64,000 bases of DNA. Origin: Sphingobacterium chuzhouense. GTDB lineage: Bacteria; Bacteroidota; Bacteroidia; Sphingobacteriales; Sphingobacteriaceae. The notes under the pieces are model-generated. The model saw only the letters and a list, made by a program, of their open reading frames with translations, was not told the origin of the DNA and made no database searches. Below, piece after piece: positions 1-7,600 of the stretch (position 1 is its first letter; each line of letters starts with the position of its first letter). Location: NCBI RefSeq assembly GCF_014692525.1, contig NZ_JACNYL010000003.1:744001-808000 (forward strand). The letters are read 5' to 3'. Position numbers and translations under genes: made by a program.

Positions 1-745
1 ACAATATATATCCCAATACAAATACCAGCCAATTAAAATCTCCATTTAATTTCGAAAATGCAAACGCACCAATACCATAGGCAAAAAAGGTCATGGGATA
101 AAATTGCAGCCGGACTGCTTGCACCCACGGTGCTATTTTTTTCATAAACTTTTCCCATGGAGTCAATACGCCATGTTCGAGATCCCGCCCTTTTTGATAC
201 ACATCACGTAACCATTGTTCCTTTTTCTCAACAGAAGAATGCTTAACCGGGCTCAGCAGCATTTTACGCACCGGCTTCACCCCACAAAATTTAAGTGTGG
301 CATTCGTGAGTGCTTTTGTTGCGGGAGCACCATTAAATAATCTGTCTACCCATACAGGCGTATCCATAGTAGCGATTAATTGTGCTGTTCGAGGGCTCAG
401 CAGCTTATCGAAAGCATCCGGCTGTATTTCTCTAAAGGCAAAACCTGGTGTTAGGACGCGATCAAGAAATGCTTTTAACAAGGCAGGCATATTTCCCCAC
501 CATGTCGGAAATACAAATACAAGATGATCAGCCCATTTTATCAATTCTTGTGCCCTCAACACATCATCCTCCATATGTTGATATTGCGGCGAAGGCACCA
601 CGACGCTCATTTCAAACCGCATATCAGCGAGTATAAGACTTTCCACGTTTACGCCTGCTTCTTTTGCCCCGCGTATATACTCCTTTGCCAACGCAGCACA
701 ATAACTATCTTTGCGTGGATGTCCCAATATCACCAAAACATTCAT
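1..745 (-). CDS. NAD(P)H-dependent flavodoxin-fold oxidoreductase with membrane extension (partial)
   Basis: Predicted flavoprotein of the NAD(P)H:quinone oxidoreductase family, which passes hydride from NAD(P)H to quinone-type acceptors. The ATG is at 745 and the gene runs off the left edge. The N-terminal strand and phosphate loop (MNVLVILGHPRKDS) and the family motif FPTWWGNMPALLKAFLDR (residues 79-96) are clear. Stand-alone members end near 190-200 residues, but here the frame stays open to at least residue 248. From about 205 it turns hydrophobic (VRLQFYPMTFFAYGIG, then WLVFVLGYIL), so a membrane domain is fused to the C terminus. The start of that domain loosely resembles UbiA-type prenyltransferases; this is inference, because the rest lies outside the window. 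Confidence 0.85.
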   Translation of the reverse strand, partial: MNVLVILGHPRKDSYCAALAKEYIRGAKEAGVNVESLILADMRFEMSVVVPSPQYQHMEDDVLRAQELIKWADHLVFVFPTWWGNMPALLKAFLDRVLTPGFAFREIQPDAFDKLLSPRTAQLIATMDTPVWVDRLFNGAPATKALTNATLKFCGVKPVRKMLLSPVKHSSVEKKEQWLRDVYQKGRDLEHGVLTPWEKFMKKIAPWVQAVRLQFYPMTFFAYGIGAFAFSKLNGDFNWLVFVLGYIL

Positions 746-813
746 ATCATTGCTTTTATATAGACAACAGACATCTAAATAAAAGTGTTTAGAATTCGGC
801 TACTATTTGTAAG

Positions 814-1359
814 TTATATTTTCTTTAACACTTTTTCAAAAGTGTTGAGGTTACGTGACGTAAAAGAATTTTTCAAGTTCTTTCTTCCCAATATATTTCC
901 AAATTCGGAACCGAGGGTATTTCCTTTAGGGACTGTCCAGTAAAAATTACCACTGATGATCTGTGCCGCTTCTCCTGATGCTTTTCTTGACTTCTCAAAT
1001 TCTGACATCAATATTTTTTCTATCCCATCCACACCAACGAAACCATAAATATGGTAACCAGGATTTATTTCAAAAGGATTTTCACGAAAAATAGTTTCTA
1101 TTTCCCTCTGACTTTTCACGAATAGAAAAGCTTCGTAGGAAAAATGTGCTGACATTGTCTCTTCTAGTGTTTTTTTTAGCTCTTCCACTTTCTTTTCGGA
1201 GGAAAATAGGATATTTCCAGAAGCTAACACAGAGGAAACATCTTTCATCCCCGCTTCCGCGAATACAGAACAGACTTCTGCCATTTTCATATTCGTACCT
1301 TTTACATTCACGCCTCGTAGAAATGCACAAAATCTATTATTAGAATTAGAAACTTTCAT
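814..1359 (-). CDS. DUF1697 family protein
   Basis: 181-residue protein of the DUF1697 family, whose biochemical role is unknown. The family signature is at the N terminus: CAFLRGVNVKGTNMKMAEV followed by VSSVLASGNILFSS, with a typical C terminus ending in SRNLNTFEKVLKKI. Length is normal for the family. It stands alone, divergent from the arsR-type operon starting at 1500, with about 140 bases between the two starts. No signal peptide or membrane segment is visible, so it is probably cytosolic. Confidence 0.9.
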   Translation of the reverse strand: MKVSNSNNRFCAFLRGVNVKGTNMKMAEVCSVFAEAGMKDVSSVLASGNILFSSEKKVEELKKTLEETMSAHFSYEAFLFVKSQREIETIFRENPFEINPGYHIYGFVGVDGIEKILMSEFEKSRKASGEAAQIISGNFYWTVPKGNTLGSEFGNILGRKNLKNSFTSRNLNTFEKVLKKI

Positions 1360-1449
1360 TGCCGGTAAGTAACTCCTAATGTTTTAACTGATTGATCTAA
1401 CCGCAAGATAGATAAAGTTTTATTTCAGGTCGATATTTTTATAAAAATA

Positions 1450-1496
1450 TTTGCGTAGTCAAATGACTACATTTATATTTGTAGTCAAATGACTTC
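1450..1496 (+). promoter_or_regulatory. Promoter and paired operator of the arsR-type operon
   Basis: A Bacteroidetes-type promoter can be read directly: TTTG at 1450-1453 (-33 box), a 20-base spacer, then TATATTTG at 1474-1481 (-7 box, TAnnTTTG). Two copies of a 7+2+7 inverted repeat overlap it. The first, GTAGTCAAATGACTAC, is at 1455-1470. The second, GTAGTCAAATGACTTC, is at 1481-1496 and has one mismatch in its right arm. One copy fills the spacer and the other covers the predicted transcription start, directly before the ATG at 1500. This geometry fits autorepression by the ArsR-type protein (inference). Confidence 0.75.
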
Positions 1497-1499
1497 ACA

Positions 1500-1820
1500 A
1501 TGAATCTAAGACGAGATGTATTCCAGGCAATTGCGGATCCGACTAGAAGAGCAATTCTTATTTTGGTGGCAACACAATCTATGACGGCGGGAGCTATTGC
1601 TTCAAATTTTGATTCTGCCAGACCTACTATTTCCAAACATATCCAAATTCTTACCGAATGTGAGCTTCTGCAACCTGAACAAAAGGGCCGTGAGATCATC
1701 TATCATTTAAACGGCTCCAAAATAAAGGAAATAGCAGATTTCATTGAACCTTTCCGCAAAATGTGGGATGATCGTTTCAACAAATTAGAAGCTTTAATGA
1801 AAAATTATAAAATCAAATAG
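1500..1820 (+). CDS. ArsR-family winged-helix transcriptional regulator
   Basis: 106-residue winged-helix repressor. The N-terminal [20 protein letters not shown] and the recognition helix region [19 protein letters not shown] followed by the wing [12 protein letters not shown] are typical of ArsR proteins that control SRPBCC-domain partners. No metal-binding Cys cluster is seen (the single Cys is in ILTECELL), so it probably senses something other than a metal through Cys ligation. It is the first gene of a tight three-gene operon, one base upstream of an SRPBCC gene and then a DoxX-like gene. A matching pair of inverted repeats sits on its promoter (1455-1496), suggesting autoregulation. 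Confidence 0.9.
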   Translation: MNLRRDVFQAIADPTRRAILILVATQSMTAGAIASNFDSARPTISKHIQILTECELLQPEQKGREIIYHLNGSKIKEIADFIEPFRKMWDDRFNKLEALMKNYKIK

Positions 1821-1821
1821 T

Positions 1822-2283
1822 ATGGAACTAAAAACACAAGTACACGCCGAAGAAGGCAAACAGGAACTCTTCATCACTAGGGTTTTCGATTTACCCTTGA
1901 GATTGCTTTTCAAAGCTTATGAAGATCCAAACATCGTAGCACAGTGGATGAGTACGCAAGTTATAAAACTGGAAAATACTAAGCATGGAAGCTGGCAATT
2001 CGAAACCTCTTATGATGGAAATGTTTTATTCAGCGCCAGCGGTGTCATTTTAGAATTTGTCCCAGATCAAAAAATCACCCGGACGTTTAAAATGGAAAAC
2101 ACGGACTTTCCTGTCCAGTTGGAGTTTCTTGAATTTGAGGCTTTAGAAAATGATACGAGTAGACTAACCATGCAAATTATTTTTAAAACTGTTGCATTCC
2201 GGGATCAATTACTTCAGATGCCATTTGCACGAGGTTTAAACATGGCACATAACCGACTAGAGGAAATCCTAAAACAACAATAA
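1822..2283 (+). CDS. SRPBCC/AHSA1-domain protein
   Basis: 153-residue START-like (SRPBCC, AHSA1-type) ligand-binding protein. Typical features are the opening strand FITRVFDLPLRLLFKAYEDP, the WMSTQ segment, GVILEFVPDQKITRTFKM and the C-terminal helix RGLNMAHNRLEEIL. The family binds hydrophobic small molecules in a deep cavity; no enzymatic residue can be named here. It begins one base after the ArsR-type gene and ends two bases before the DoxX-like gene. The arsR-SRPBCC pairing is common in bacteria, and the ArsR protein may control expression in response to the SRPBCC ligand (inference). Confidence 0.9.
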   Translation: MELKTQVHAEEGKQELFITRVFDLPLRLLFKAYEDPNIVAQWMSTQVIKLENTKHGSWQFETSYDGNVLFSASGVILEFVPDQKITRTFKMENTDFPVQLEFLEFEALENDTSRLTMQIIFKTVAFRDQLLQMPFARGLNMAHNRLEEILKQQ

Positions 2284-2285
2284 TC

Positions 2286-2696
2286 ATGAACAAGCGGAAT
2301 AAAATAATATATTGGATCGCAACGATATGGTTGGCGTTGGGTATGACGTCCACCGCTATCGTGCAATTAGTTAAAATGAAGGAAGAAGTCCAAAAAACCA
2401 GTTTGGATTTAGGTTATCCTGTATATTTTCTTACTATTATTGGTATTTGGAAATTATTAGGTGTAGTCGTTATACTCCTTCCAAAATTTCTTTTGCTAAA
2501 AGAATGGGCTTATGCCGGATTTTTCTTCTTGATGTCCGGAGCCATTATTTCCCATCTTTGCGTCGAAGATAGCATGGCAGATTTATTTGGACCTTCACTT
2601 TTATTAATCTTGACAATTCTCTCTTGGTATTTCAGACCTGCTAATCGAAAATTGGTTGGTTCCAACTATAAAACTGTAAGAGCCAACCGTTCATAG
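2286..2696 (+). CDS. DoxX-like integral membrane protein
   Basis: 136-residue membrane protein with four hydrophobic segments (about residues 8-27, 45-65, 72-92 and 97-115). It resembles the DoxX-like family, with the segment FLTIIGIWKLLGVVVILLP and the following LLLKEWAYAGFFF. The function of this subgroup is not established. It is the last gene of the arsR-SRPBCC-doxX operon, two bases after the SRPBCC stop. Such three-gene operons recur in Bacteroidetes. A CCAACCGT/ACGGTTGG stem (2683-2720) overlaps its 3' end and may terminate transcription. Confidence 0.85.
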   Translation: MNKRNKIIYWIATIWLALGMTSTAIVQLVKMKEEVQKTSLDLGYPVYFLTIIGIWKLLGVVVILLPKFLLLKEWAYAGFFFLMSGAIISHLCVEDSMADLFGPSLLLILTILSWYFRPANRKLVGSNYKTVRANRS

Positions 2697-2720
2697 CGCA
2701 ATGATCTTGCTGACGGTTGG
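2683..2720 (+). terminator. Possible terminator of the arsR-SRPBCC-doxX operon
   Basis: CCAACCGT at 2683-2690 pairs with ACGGTTGG at 2713-2720 across a 22-base loop, and a T-rich run (CCCATTTTTTTC) follows about 10 bases later. The 5' arm lies in the last codons of the DoxX-like gene. The large loop makes this a weaker call than the other hairpins in the window. Confidence 0.45.
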
Positions 2721-2742
2721 TACCCTCCCATTTTTTTCTTAT

Positions 2743-3060
2743 TTAATCCAAATTCGGGGAGTTAATCGTATCACTGCTGTTATCTCGGTTCAAATTATCC
2801 AATGGAACGCCGGTATTATTTTCTATTTGCTGATCCACGGTATCCGTGTCTCTACTTCTTTCCAGATTATTCAGCGGAACACCATTATCTTCCGTCGACG
2901 GTGTAAGGGAATCAGTTGTATCCGTAGATGATGATCCCGGCCGTCCGTTGCACGCTATTAATACTATAATCGCTAGTATTATACTTGCTGCCAGATGGAT
3001 TTTTTTCAACGTACCGATTTTTATAACTATTATCATGTTTGTCATTTTTCGTTTATACAT
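2743..3060 (-). CDS. Small putative lipoprotein with a duplicated motif
   Basis: About 105-residue hydrophilic protein with a lipoprotein signal: KKIHLAASIILAIIVLIAC, the Cys being the predicted lipidation site. I chose the ATG at 3060, preceded by GAAGAG. A GTG two codons upstream (3066) or the Met codons at 3045 or 3036 are alternatives. The mature part is rich in Ser, Thr, Asp and Asn and carries two copies of one motif, NGVPLNNLERSRDTDTV and TGVPLDNLNRDNSSDTI, about 23 residues apart. I do not recognise the family. It is convergent with the DoxX-like gene, and its upstream region holds the nested palindrome at 3127-3230. Confidence 0.6.
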   Translation of the reverse strand: MYKRKMTNMIIVIKIGTLKKIHLAASIILAIIVLIACNGRPGSSSTDTTDSLTPSTEDNGVPLNNLERSRDTDTVDQQIENNTGVPLDNLNRDNSSDTINSPNLD

Positions 3061-3126
3061 CGCCACTCTTCTATTTAAAAGAACATCATTATAAGAAAAA
3101 TGTTCGTTTGCTAGACAATATTCACC

Positions 3127-3230
3127 CCTTATTCGGACACTGTTCGCCCATCTACCGAGAATTTACCGTGTACCGAACGTGTATTTACCGGGAAAAACTC
3201 GGTAAATACACGGTAAAAAGGCGAATAAGG
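3127..3230. repeat. Nested inverted repeat
   Basis: The inner core is a perfect 12-base inverted repeat, GTGTATTTACCG at 3179-3190 and CGGTAAATACAC at 3200-3211, with a 9-base loop. An outer 9-base pair, CCTTATTCG at 3127-3135 and CGAATAAGG at 3222-3230, encloses it. The left flank holds a further TTTACCGTGTA that can pair with TACACGGTAAA overlapping the right core arm, so alternative foldings are possible. It lies between the divergent genes at 3060 (minus) and 3335 (plus) and could be a regulatory structure or a relic of a mobile repeat. Confidence 0.8.
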
Positions 3231-3334
3231 TATTAATAAGGTTAAAAGAAAAGAGCCTGCTGCCTATAATAAACAAAATATTGAACTTCTTCATTAAATC
3301 TTTGTTCACTTTATATATAAACAAAAAAAGGGAT

Positions 3335-3544
3335 ATGACACAGCATAGCGAGAAACAGAGCAAGACACCTAAAGGGAAACCTTCAGGCACGTCAGGGGAT
3401 ACCGCTGGCCCGATTGAAGTGGACAGCGCTAAAGTTAAAGATACAGAAAAAGTAGAAAAAAAATATCTAAATGAGGACGGTGAAACGGCAGATAATGTCG
3501 ACACCAAGAATGTAAATCGGAACACAGATAAGGAAGCAAAATGA
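3335..3544 (+). CDS. Small hydrophilic hypothetical protein
   Basis: 69-residue, highly charged protein beginning MTQHSEKQSKTPKGKPSG and ending DTKNVNRNTDKEAK. I chose the ATG at 3335 because AAAAGGG lies just upstream; the longer reading from 3281 adds a hydrophobic stretch lacking such a site. Its composition (Lys, Glu, Asp, Thr, Gly, no Cys, no hydrophobic core) suggests an intrinsically disordered protein. I do not recognise a family. The stop overlaps the longest possible start of the L,D-transpeptidase-like gene, so the two are probably cotranscribed. Confidence 0.5.
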   Translation: MTQHSEKQSKTPKGKPSGTSGDTAGPIEVDSAKVKDTEKVEKKYLNEDGETADNVDTKNVNRNTDKEAK

Positions 3545-3594
3545 TGGAGACATTGGTTTGTTTTTTGCAAGGTAGAGAAATAAAAATTAGAATT

Positions 3595-4176
3595 ATGCAT
3601 ACTACGCGCTATATTTTTTTGTTTTTAATGGTATTTATTTACAGTTCTTGTAGAGATAGAACCTCTACAACCAAAAAAGATACCCAACCTGAGTTGGCGG
3701 AAACTCATCTGGTTATCAGCATTTCACAGCGGCAGCTGTATGTAATGGAAGGAAGTGACACGGTACAGCGATATGCCATATCGGTAGGTAAACAAGGACA
3801 CCCTACCCCACAGGGCGAATTCAAAATACATCAAATCGATTGGAATCCCGATTGGACACCACCCGATAGCGAATGGGCACAGGATGAAAGTTACAAAAAA
3901 CCCGGTCAGGCGGGAAATCCTATGGGACGGGCTCGCATCATTTACGAGATGCCCTATACCATACACGGCACTACTGATCTCGAATCATTAGGTGAAGCTG
4001 AGTCACATGGTTCAGTGCGCATGGCCAACGCCCAGGTAATCGAGCTCGGACGTTTCCTGATGGAGCGAGCTGGTACGATGCGATCCGAGGAATGGTTCAA
4101 CCGCGTGCTGAGTGACTCAACAACCATGGAATCGGTCAAGCTGGAGCAACCTATACCACTGACTAATGTAGAATAA
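3595..4176 (+). CDS. L,D-transpeptidase-like (YkuD) lipoprotein with Ser in place of the catalytic Cys
   Basis: 193-residue YkuD-fold protein. The ATG at 3595 gives a clean lipoprotein signal ending in VFIYSSC (Cys19); starts at 3541 would add 18 residues in front of it. The domain begins LVISISQRQLYVMEG, continues GKQGHPTPQGEFKIHQIDW, and has the conserved His at IHGT (residue 124). The catalytic motif, normally SHGCVR or SxGCIR, reads SHGSVRM here, so the nucleophile is Ser140 (codon TCA at 4012-4014). L,D-transpeptidases cross-link peptidoglycan through a Cys thioester, so this copy may be inactive, act by a different mechanism, or bind peptidoglycan only. It is probably attached to the outer membrane facing the periplasm. 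Confidence 0.85.
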   Translation: MHTTRYIFLFLMVFIYSSCRDRTSTTKKDTQPELAETHLVISISQRQLYVMEGSDTVQRYAISVGKQGHPTPQGEFKIHQIDWNPDWTPPDSEWAQDESYKKPGQAGNPMGRARIIYEMPYTIHGTTDLESLGEAESHGSVRMANAQVIELGRFLMERAGTMRSEEWFNRVLSDSTTMESVKLEQPIPLTNVE

Positions 4177-4191
4177 TAGAACGGAGGGCAA

Positions 4192-5214
4192 TCATTGAAT
4201 ATACAAATGATTTAGGTAAATATTATCTTGTTCTGTAAACAATGGTTTAGGTACACCGTTTACCCATAACGTCGGAACAGACTTTCCGGCGTTCAGGATG
4301 TTTCCTAAAACATATACTTTATCGTTAAAAATAGTTATAGCCATAGCTTTAACATTACGTGCATCGGTATTCAACTCATATAATAATTGTGTATTTCTGT
4401 ATACCCTCGCAAGGTTTACACCGTTTTCGGATACACTATTGGTTACAAAATAATAATCATTTCCGTCCATTGTCGCTAGTATATTACTAACACGTGTTCC
4501 AACAGGGTGAGAAAATATTTCGTCGGTACCTTTCCAAACTTTCGCGGTATCTGTATTACGATCTACATTTCCGTAACCCATAGTCAACACTTCTCCATTT
4601 TCAACGTGTATAAAAGTAGCTTCAGAGGGCGCATTATTAATAGTCTGCATCGTACTTCCATACCATATACTTGCTGCTTGTGCAAACTGTCCTGCTAAAT
4701 AATATGCACCTTCATACACTGTAATAGCACGAATACCCGAAAACTGTAGCGCTCCTGAGTTTACTTTCTGCTCACCGTTTACCCACAGCCGTTGGTAAGG
4801 TCGATTATCTTTATAAATCGTGCCCGCCACATAGATATTTCCATTTTCTGCGTAAATAGCCGTTGCGGAATTATTTTGGGCTGCAGCGGATAAGTATTCT
4901 ATCACCCCATTCTTCCAATATACGACACGCGTTTTGTTTACTTCGGTATACTGACTGCCTCCGACGTAGACGTCCTTACCATGAGCATAGACTACATTGG
5001 CATCGGCCGATTGGTTTGGAGATAATTTTATTATGGAATCTTGAACGATCAGGACAGCTTTTCGATCGCGTTCATTATAATTATTGGCGAAAGAATGTCC
5101 AGCATAATAGAATATAGGTTCTTTTATATCATCATTTATGTTATTAGAATCTTTCTTACAAGACACCAAACTTCCTAACAAAATAGAGATTCCTAGAATT
5201 TTATTTAATTTCAT
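4192..5214 (-). CDS. Putative beta-propeller-like surface lipoprotein
   Basis: 340-residue protein with a lipoprotein signal (MKLNKILGISILLGSLVSC, Cys19, followed by KKDSN). The ATG at 5214 was preferred over one seven codons upstream because it starts directly at the signal peptide. The mature protein is built from short repeating strands: VYVGGSQY, IYVAGTIY, YYLAGQF, VYVLGNIL, each followed by a label such as YWKNG, LWVNGEQK or LWVNGVPK. The pattern suggests a beta-propeller or beta-sheet repeat protein exported to the outer surface. No enzymatic motif is visible and the function is unknown. It is convergent with the L,D-transpeptidase-like gene, 15 bases apart. Confidence 0.7.
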   Translation of the reverse strand: MKLNKILGISILLGSLVSCKKDSNNINDDIKEPIFYYAGHSFANNYNERDRKAVLIVQDSIIKLSPNQSADANVVYAHGKDVYVGGSQYTEVNKTRVVYWKNGVIEYLSAAAQNNSATAIYAENGNIYVAGTIYKDNRPYQRLWVNGEQKVNSGALQFSGIRAITVYEGAYYLAGQFAQAASIWYGSTMQTINNAPSEATFIHVENGEVLTMGYGNVDRNTDTAKVWKGTDEIFSHPVGTRVSNILATMDGNDYYFVTNSVSENGVNLARVYRNTQLLYELNTDARNVKAMAITIFNDKVYVLGNILNAGKSVPTLWVNGVPKPLFTEQDNIYLNHLYIQ

Positions 5215-5354
5215 ACCGAACGTGTTTAGATGCATACATTGCTCTCTACAAAATTCCGAAGAATAGTCTAACGATTCGATAAAAAACCTTTAACAACCCA
5301 TATACTTCGCTTTGCTATTCATATACAAAGCATCTACAGAAAGATTTACTGATA

Positions 5355-6146
5355 TTAGTAATGGAAGTATTTAGGATTTGGATATATAAAATCGTATTCT
5401 AATTCTTTTATCAGTTTGTTTGAAGAAATCAATCTGCCTACTTCCTTTGTGCTCTCGATGTAAGTTTGATTTTTCTGCACGGAGATGATTTCTCGTTTTG
5501 TCGGGTGCTTAGGCGCTACAACGTTGTATAATTTTGCATAAGATTTATTTTCAATCATTCTTTCAATTATGGCAGGAATATCTTCGTAGTGAACATGGTT
5601 AACAGAGGCATCGAGATTAGAAACGTTGTATTTGCTAAGTTGTCTATCATCCCCCATGAGTCCACCCAACCTTAAGATATTAACCTGAGGGTATAATGCT
5701 CGTAATAAATGCTCAGCAGAAACCTTTTCAACAAGCATATCATCTTCGGTAAATTCTTTTTGTTTGCTGGGATAAACACTAGTTGAATTCATAAAAAACA
5801 TTTGCCCGTCAAAACTTCCTATGAACTTAGAGAAATTATCAATCCGTTTTTGAATATTATGTATATGGTGGTCTTTGCGTGAAGAAATCGGAAATGTAAT
5901 AATCAAGACATCTAACGATGGCACTACCTTCCAAGTCAAAATCTCAACAGATGGACAATCTGTATTGAAATCCACAAGTGTCGGATTTAAGTTTTGTGAT
6001 GCTAACGCTTGTATTTTGTCCTTTGACGTTGTTGTGGTATAGATATGGTTCTTTATTTGCCATTTTTTAGCCATTCTGATACCAAGCCATCCACATCCTA
6101 CAATACCTAGGCTTAAATCACTTAAATTCGAGACTATTTCTTTCAT
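5355..6146 (-). CDS. NAD(P)-binding Rossmann-fold protein (atypical SDR/epimerase-like)
   Basis: 263-residue Rossmann-fold protein related to YeeZ-type NAD-dependent epimerase/dehydratase-like proteins. The dinucleotide-binding loop is LGIVGCGWLGIRMAKKW (residues 13-29). MFFMNSTSVYPS and the later VNHVHYEDIPAIIERMI are usual for atypical SDRs. The classical YxxxK pair is not evident after the SVYP strand, so an active dehydrogenase is doubtful. It stands alone between a lipoprotein gene and a small hypothetical gene on the same strand. Confidence 0.75.
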   Translation of the reverse strand: MKEIVSNLSDLSLGIVGCGWLGIRMAKKWQIKNHIYTTTTSKDKIQALASQNLNPTLVDFNTDCPSVEILTWKVVPSLDVLIITFPISSRKDHHIHNIQKRIDNFSKFIGSFDGQMFFMNSTSVYPSKQKEFTEDDMLVEKVSAEHLLRALYPQVNILRLGGLMGDDRQLSKYNVSNLDASVNHVHYEDIPAIIERMIENKSYAKLYNVVAPKHPTKREIISVQKNQTYIESTKEVGRLISSNKLIKELEYDFIYPNPKYFHY

Positions 6147-6242
6147 AAAATATAGAATTAATTTTCACAGCTTCATAACGATCAAACGTCCTTTATTATC
6201 CTAAACAGTATTTACCACTAAATAAAATATTCGACCTGAATC

Positions 6243-6518
6243 TTACATTTTTTCAACCACTTTCCAAACTTCTTGTTTTTTGTTATATCGAAGCCGCCAA
6301 GTTTTTCGGGGAATATCTGTGCCGCGGGCAGTTGTATGACTGTCAATATGAACGATTACTTCTTCGGTACTTATTTGTTCTACTTCGGCATTCGTATATC
6401 CGCCGTCGCTAAATACTGCCACAGCAGCTACAACAGTATTGTTCGGAACGATATTGAAAAAAAATATTGCCAGACATCCTGGATATAGGTGTGTATCTTG
6501 AAAATTAATTCTATTCAT
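6243..6518 (-). CDS. Small hypothetical protein
   Basis: 91-residue protein, MNRINFQDTHLYPGCL to RYNKKQEVWKVVEKM. I do not recognise a family. It contains a short hydrophobic stretch (LAIFFFNIVPNNTVVAAVAVF) and a beta-rich C-terminal half with EEVIVHIDSHTTARG and WRLRYNKKQEVWKVV, which reads like a small beta-sandwich. It is flanked by 96 bases on the left and a 220-base intergenic stretch on the right that carries the promoter region of the divergent DUF4199 gene. It could be a remnant of a larger gene. Confidence 0.45.
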   Translation of the reverse strand: MNRINFQDTHLYPGCLAIFFFNIVPNNTVVAAVAVFSDGGYTNAEVEQISTEEVIVHIDSHTTARGTDIPRKTWRLRYNKKQEVWKVVEKM

Positions 6519-6738
6519 ATTTTAGATGGTTATACTTTATTTTCGATGAAAGTAAAATGCCCTCTTGAAATCTTTATCAAAATTATTGTCATCTTTAGTC
6601 GTCAACCTAAACTATAATGGCAAAACCGCAACTAATATACTTAAAAACAGACATTTGCAGAAATAAGTCAAAATAATATTGATATCTTTACATAAACATG
6701 TTTTGCGTATATTTAGACACTATAGCGGATATTAAACG

Positions 6739-7227
6739 ATGAAAAACATAAGTATAGAAATCAAATGGGCAGTATTATTTTCAATAATGACATTGCTTTG
6801 GATGGTATTGGAAAAATTGTGTGGATTGCACGGAAAATACATTGATTACCATCTTTACCTTACTAACCTTTTTGCGATTCCGGCGATATGGTTTATGGTC
6901 TTGGCACTGAGAGACAAAAAGAAAAATTTTTATGCTGGGCAGATGAGTTACAAACAGGGATTAATTTCGGGTATCATACTTTCCGCTTTCATTGCCTTGT
7001 TAAGCCCAATAACACAGTGGGTCATTTCTTATATTATCACACCCGAATATTTTCCGAACGTGATAAAGCGTTCTGTCGAGATAGGTTATTACAAGACAAC
7101 AGCTGAAGCTGAAGCTAATTTCAATTATAAAAACTATGCGATCAATTCAACTATTTTTGCATTTATTTTTGGAGTGGTAACGACTGCGATCGCGATGATT
7201 TTTATACGGACAAAAAATACGAAATGA
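6739..7227 (+). CDS. DUF4199 integral membrane protein
   Basis: 162-residue membrane protein of the Bacteroidetes DUF4199 family: an N-terminal helix ([20 protein letters not shown]), a second near 43-58, a third ([20 protein letters not shown]) and a C-terminal helix ([19 protein letters not shown]), with the usual amphipathic segment between helices three and four ([18 protein letters not shown]). The family has no assigned function. Its stop overlaps the start of the DUF2200 gene by four bases (ATGA), so the two are translationally coupled. Confidence 0.85.
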   Translation: MKNISIEIKWAVLFSIMTLLWMVLEKLCGLHGKYIDYHLYLTNLFAIPAIWFMVLALRDKKKNFYAGQMSYKQGLISGIILSAFIALLSPITQWVISYIITPEYFPNVIKRSVEIGYYKTTAEAEANFNYKNYAINSTIFAFIFGVVTTAIAMIFIRTKNTK

Positions 7228-7586
7228 AAACAACCCCTGAACATAATGAACGAATAGCAAAAATGACGTTTGCTTCTGTTTATCCACATTACGTGACCAA
7301 AGTGGAAAGCAAAGGCAGAACAATAGAAGAGTTACATCAAGTCATAGAATGGCTCACCGGATTTGACAGCAAAAAACTACAAGAACTCATCGCCAAGAAA
7401 GTAACTTTTGAAACTTTTTTTGAGAGAGCTAATCTGAACTCCAATGCGCCACTCATAACAGGTGTCATCTGTGGCTACCGGATAGAAGAAATTGAAAATC
7501 CGTTAACAAGACAAACCAGGTATCTAGACAAACTGGTGGACGAACTGGCGAAAGGCCGAAAGATGGAAAAGATTTTAAGACAGTAA
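7224..7586 (+). CDS. DUF2200 family protein
   Basis: 120-residue protein of the DUF2200 family. The signature runs from [20 protein letters not shown] through [18 protein letters not shown] to the C-terminal [19 protein letters not shown]. Length and start match the family; function is unknown. It overlaps the DUF4199 gene by four bases and is followed 14 bases later by a DUF1801 gene. All three are small proteins of unknown function typical of Bacteroidetes accessory regions. Confidence 0.92.
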   Translation: MKTTPEHNERIAKMTFASVYPHYVTKVESKGRTIEELHQVIEWLTGFDSKKLQELIAKKVTFETFFERANLNSNAPLITGVICGYRIEEIENPLTRQTRYLDKLVDELAKGRKMEKILRQ

Positions 7587-7600
7587 TCAAAATCGAACAG

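Noticed and set aside
1082..1343. Short frames inside the DUF1697 gene on both strands
   Set aside because: They are overlaps of a recognised gene without independent support.
3163..3600. A 145-codon minus-strand frame
   Set aside because: It overlaps the nested palindrome and lies antisense to the small hydrophilic gene; its Ser/Phe-rich composition is that of a shadow frame.
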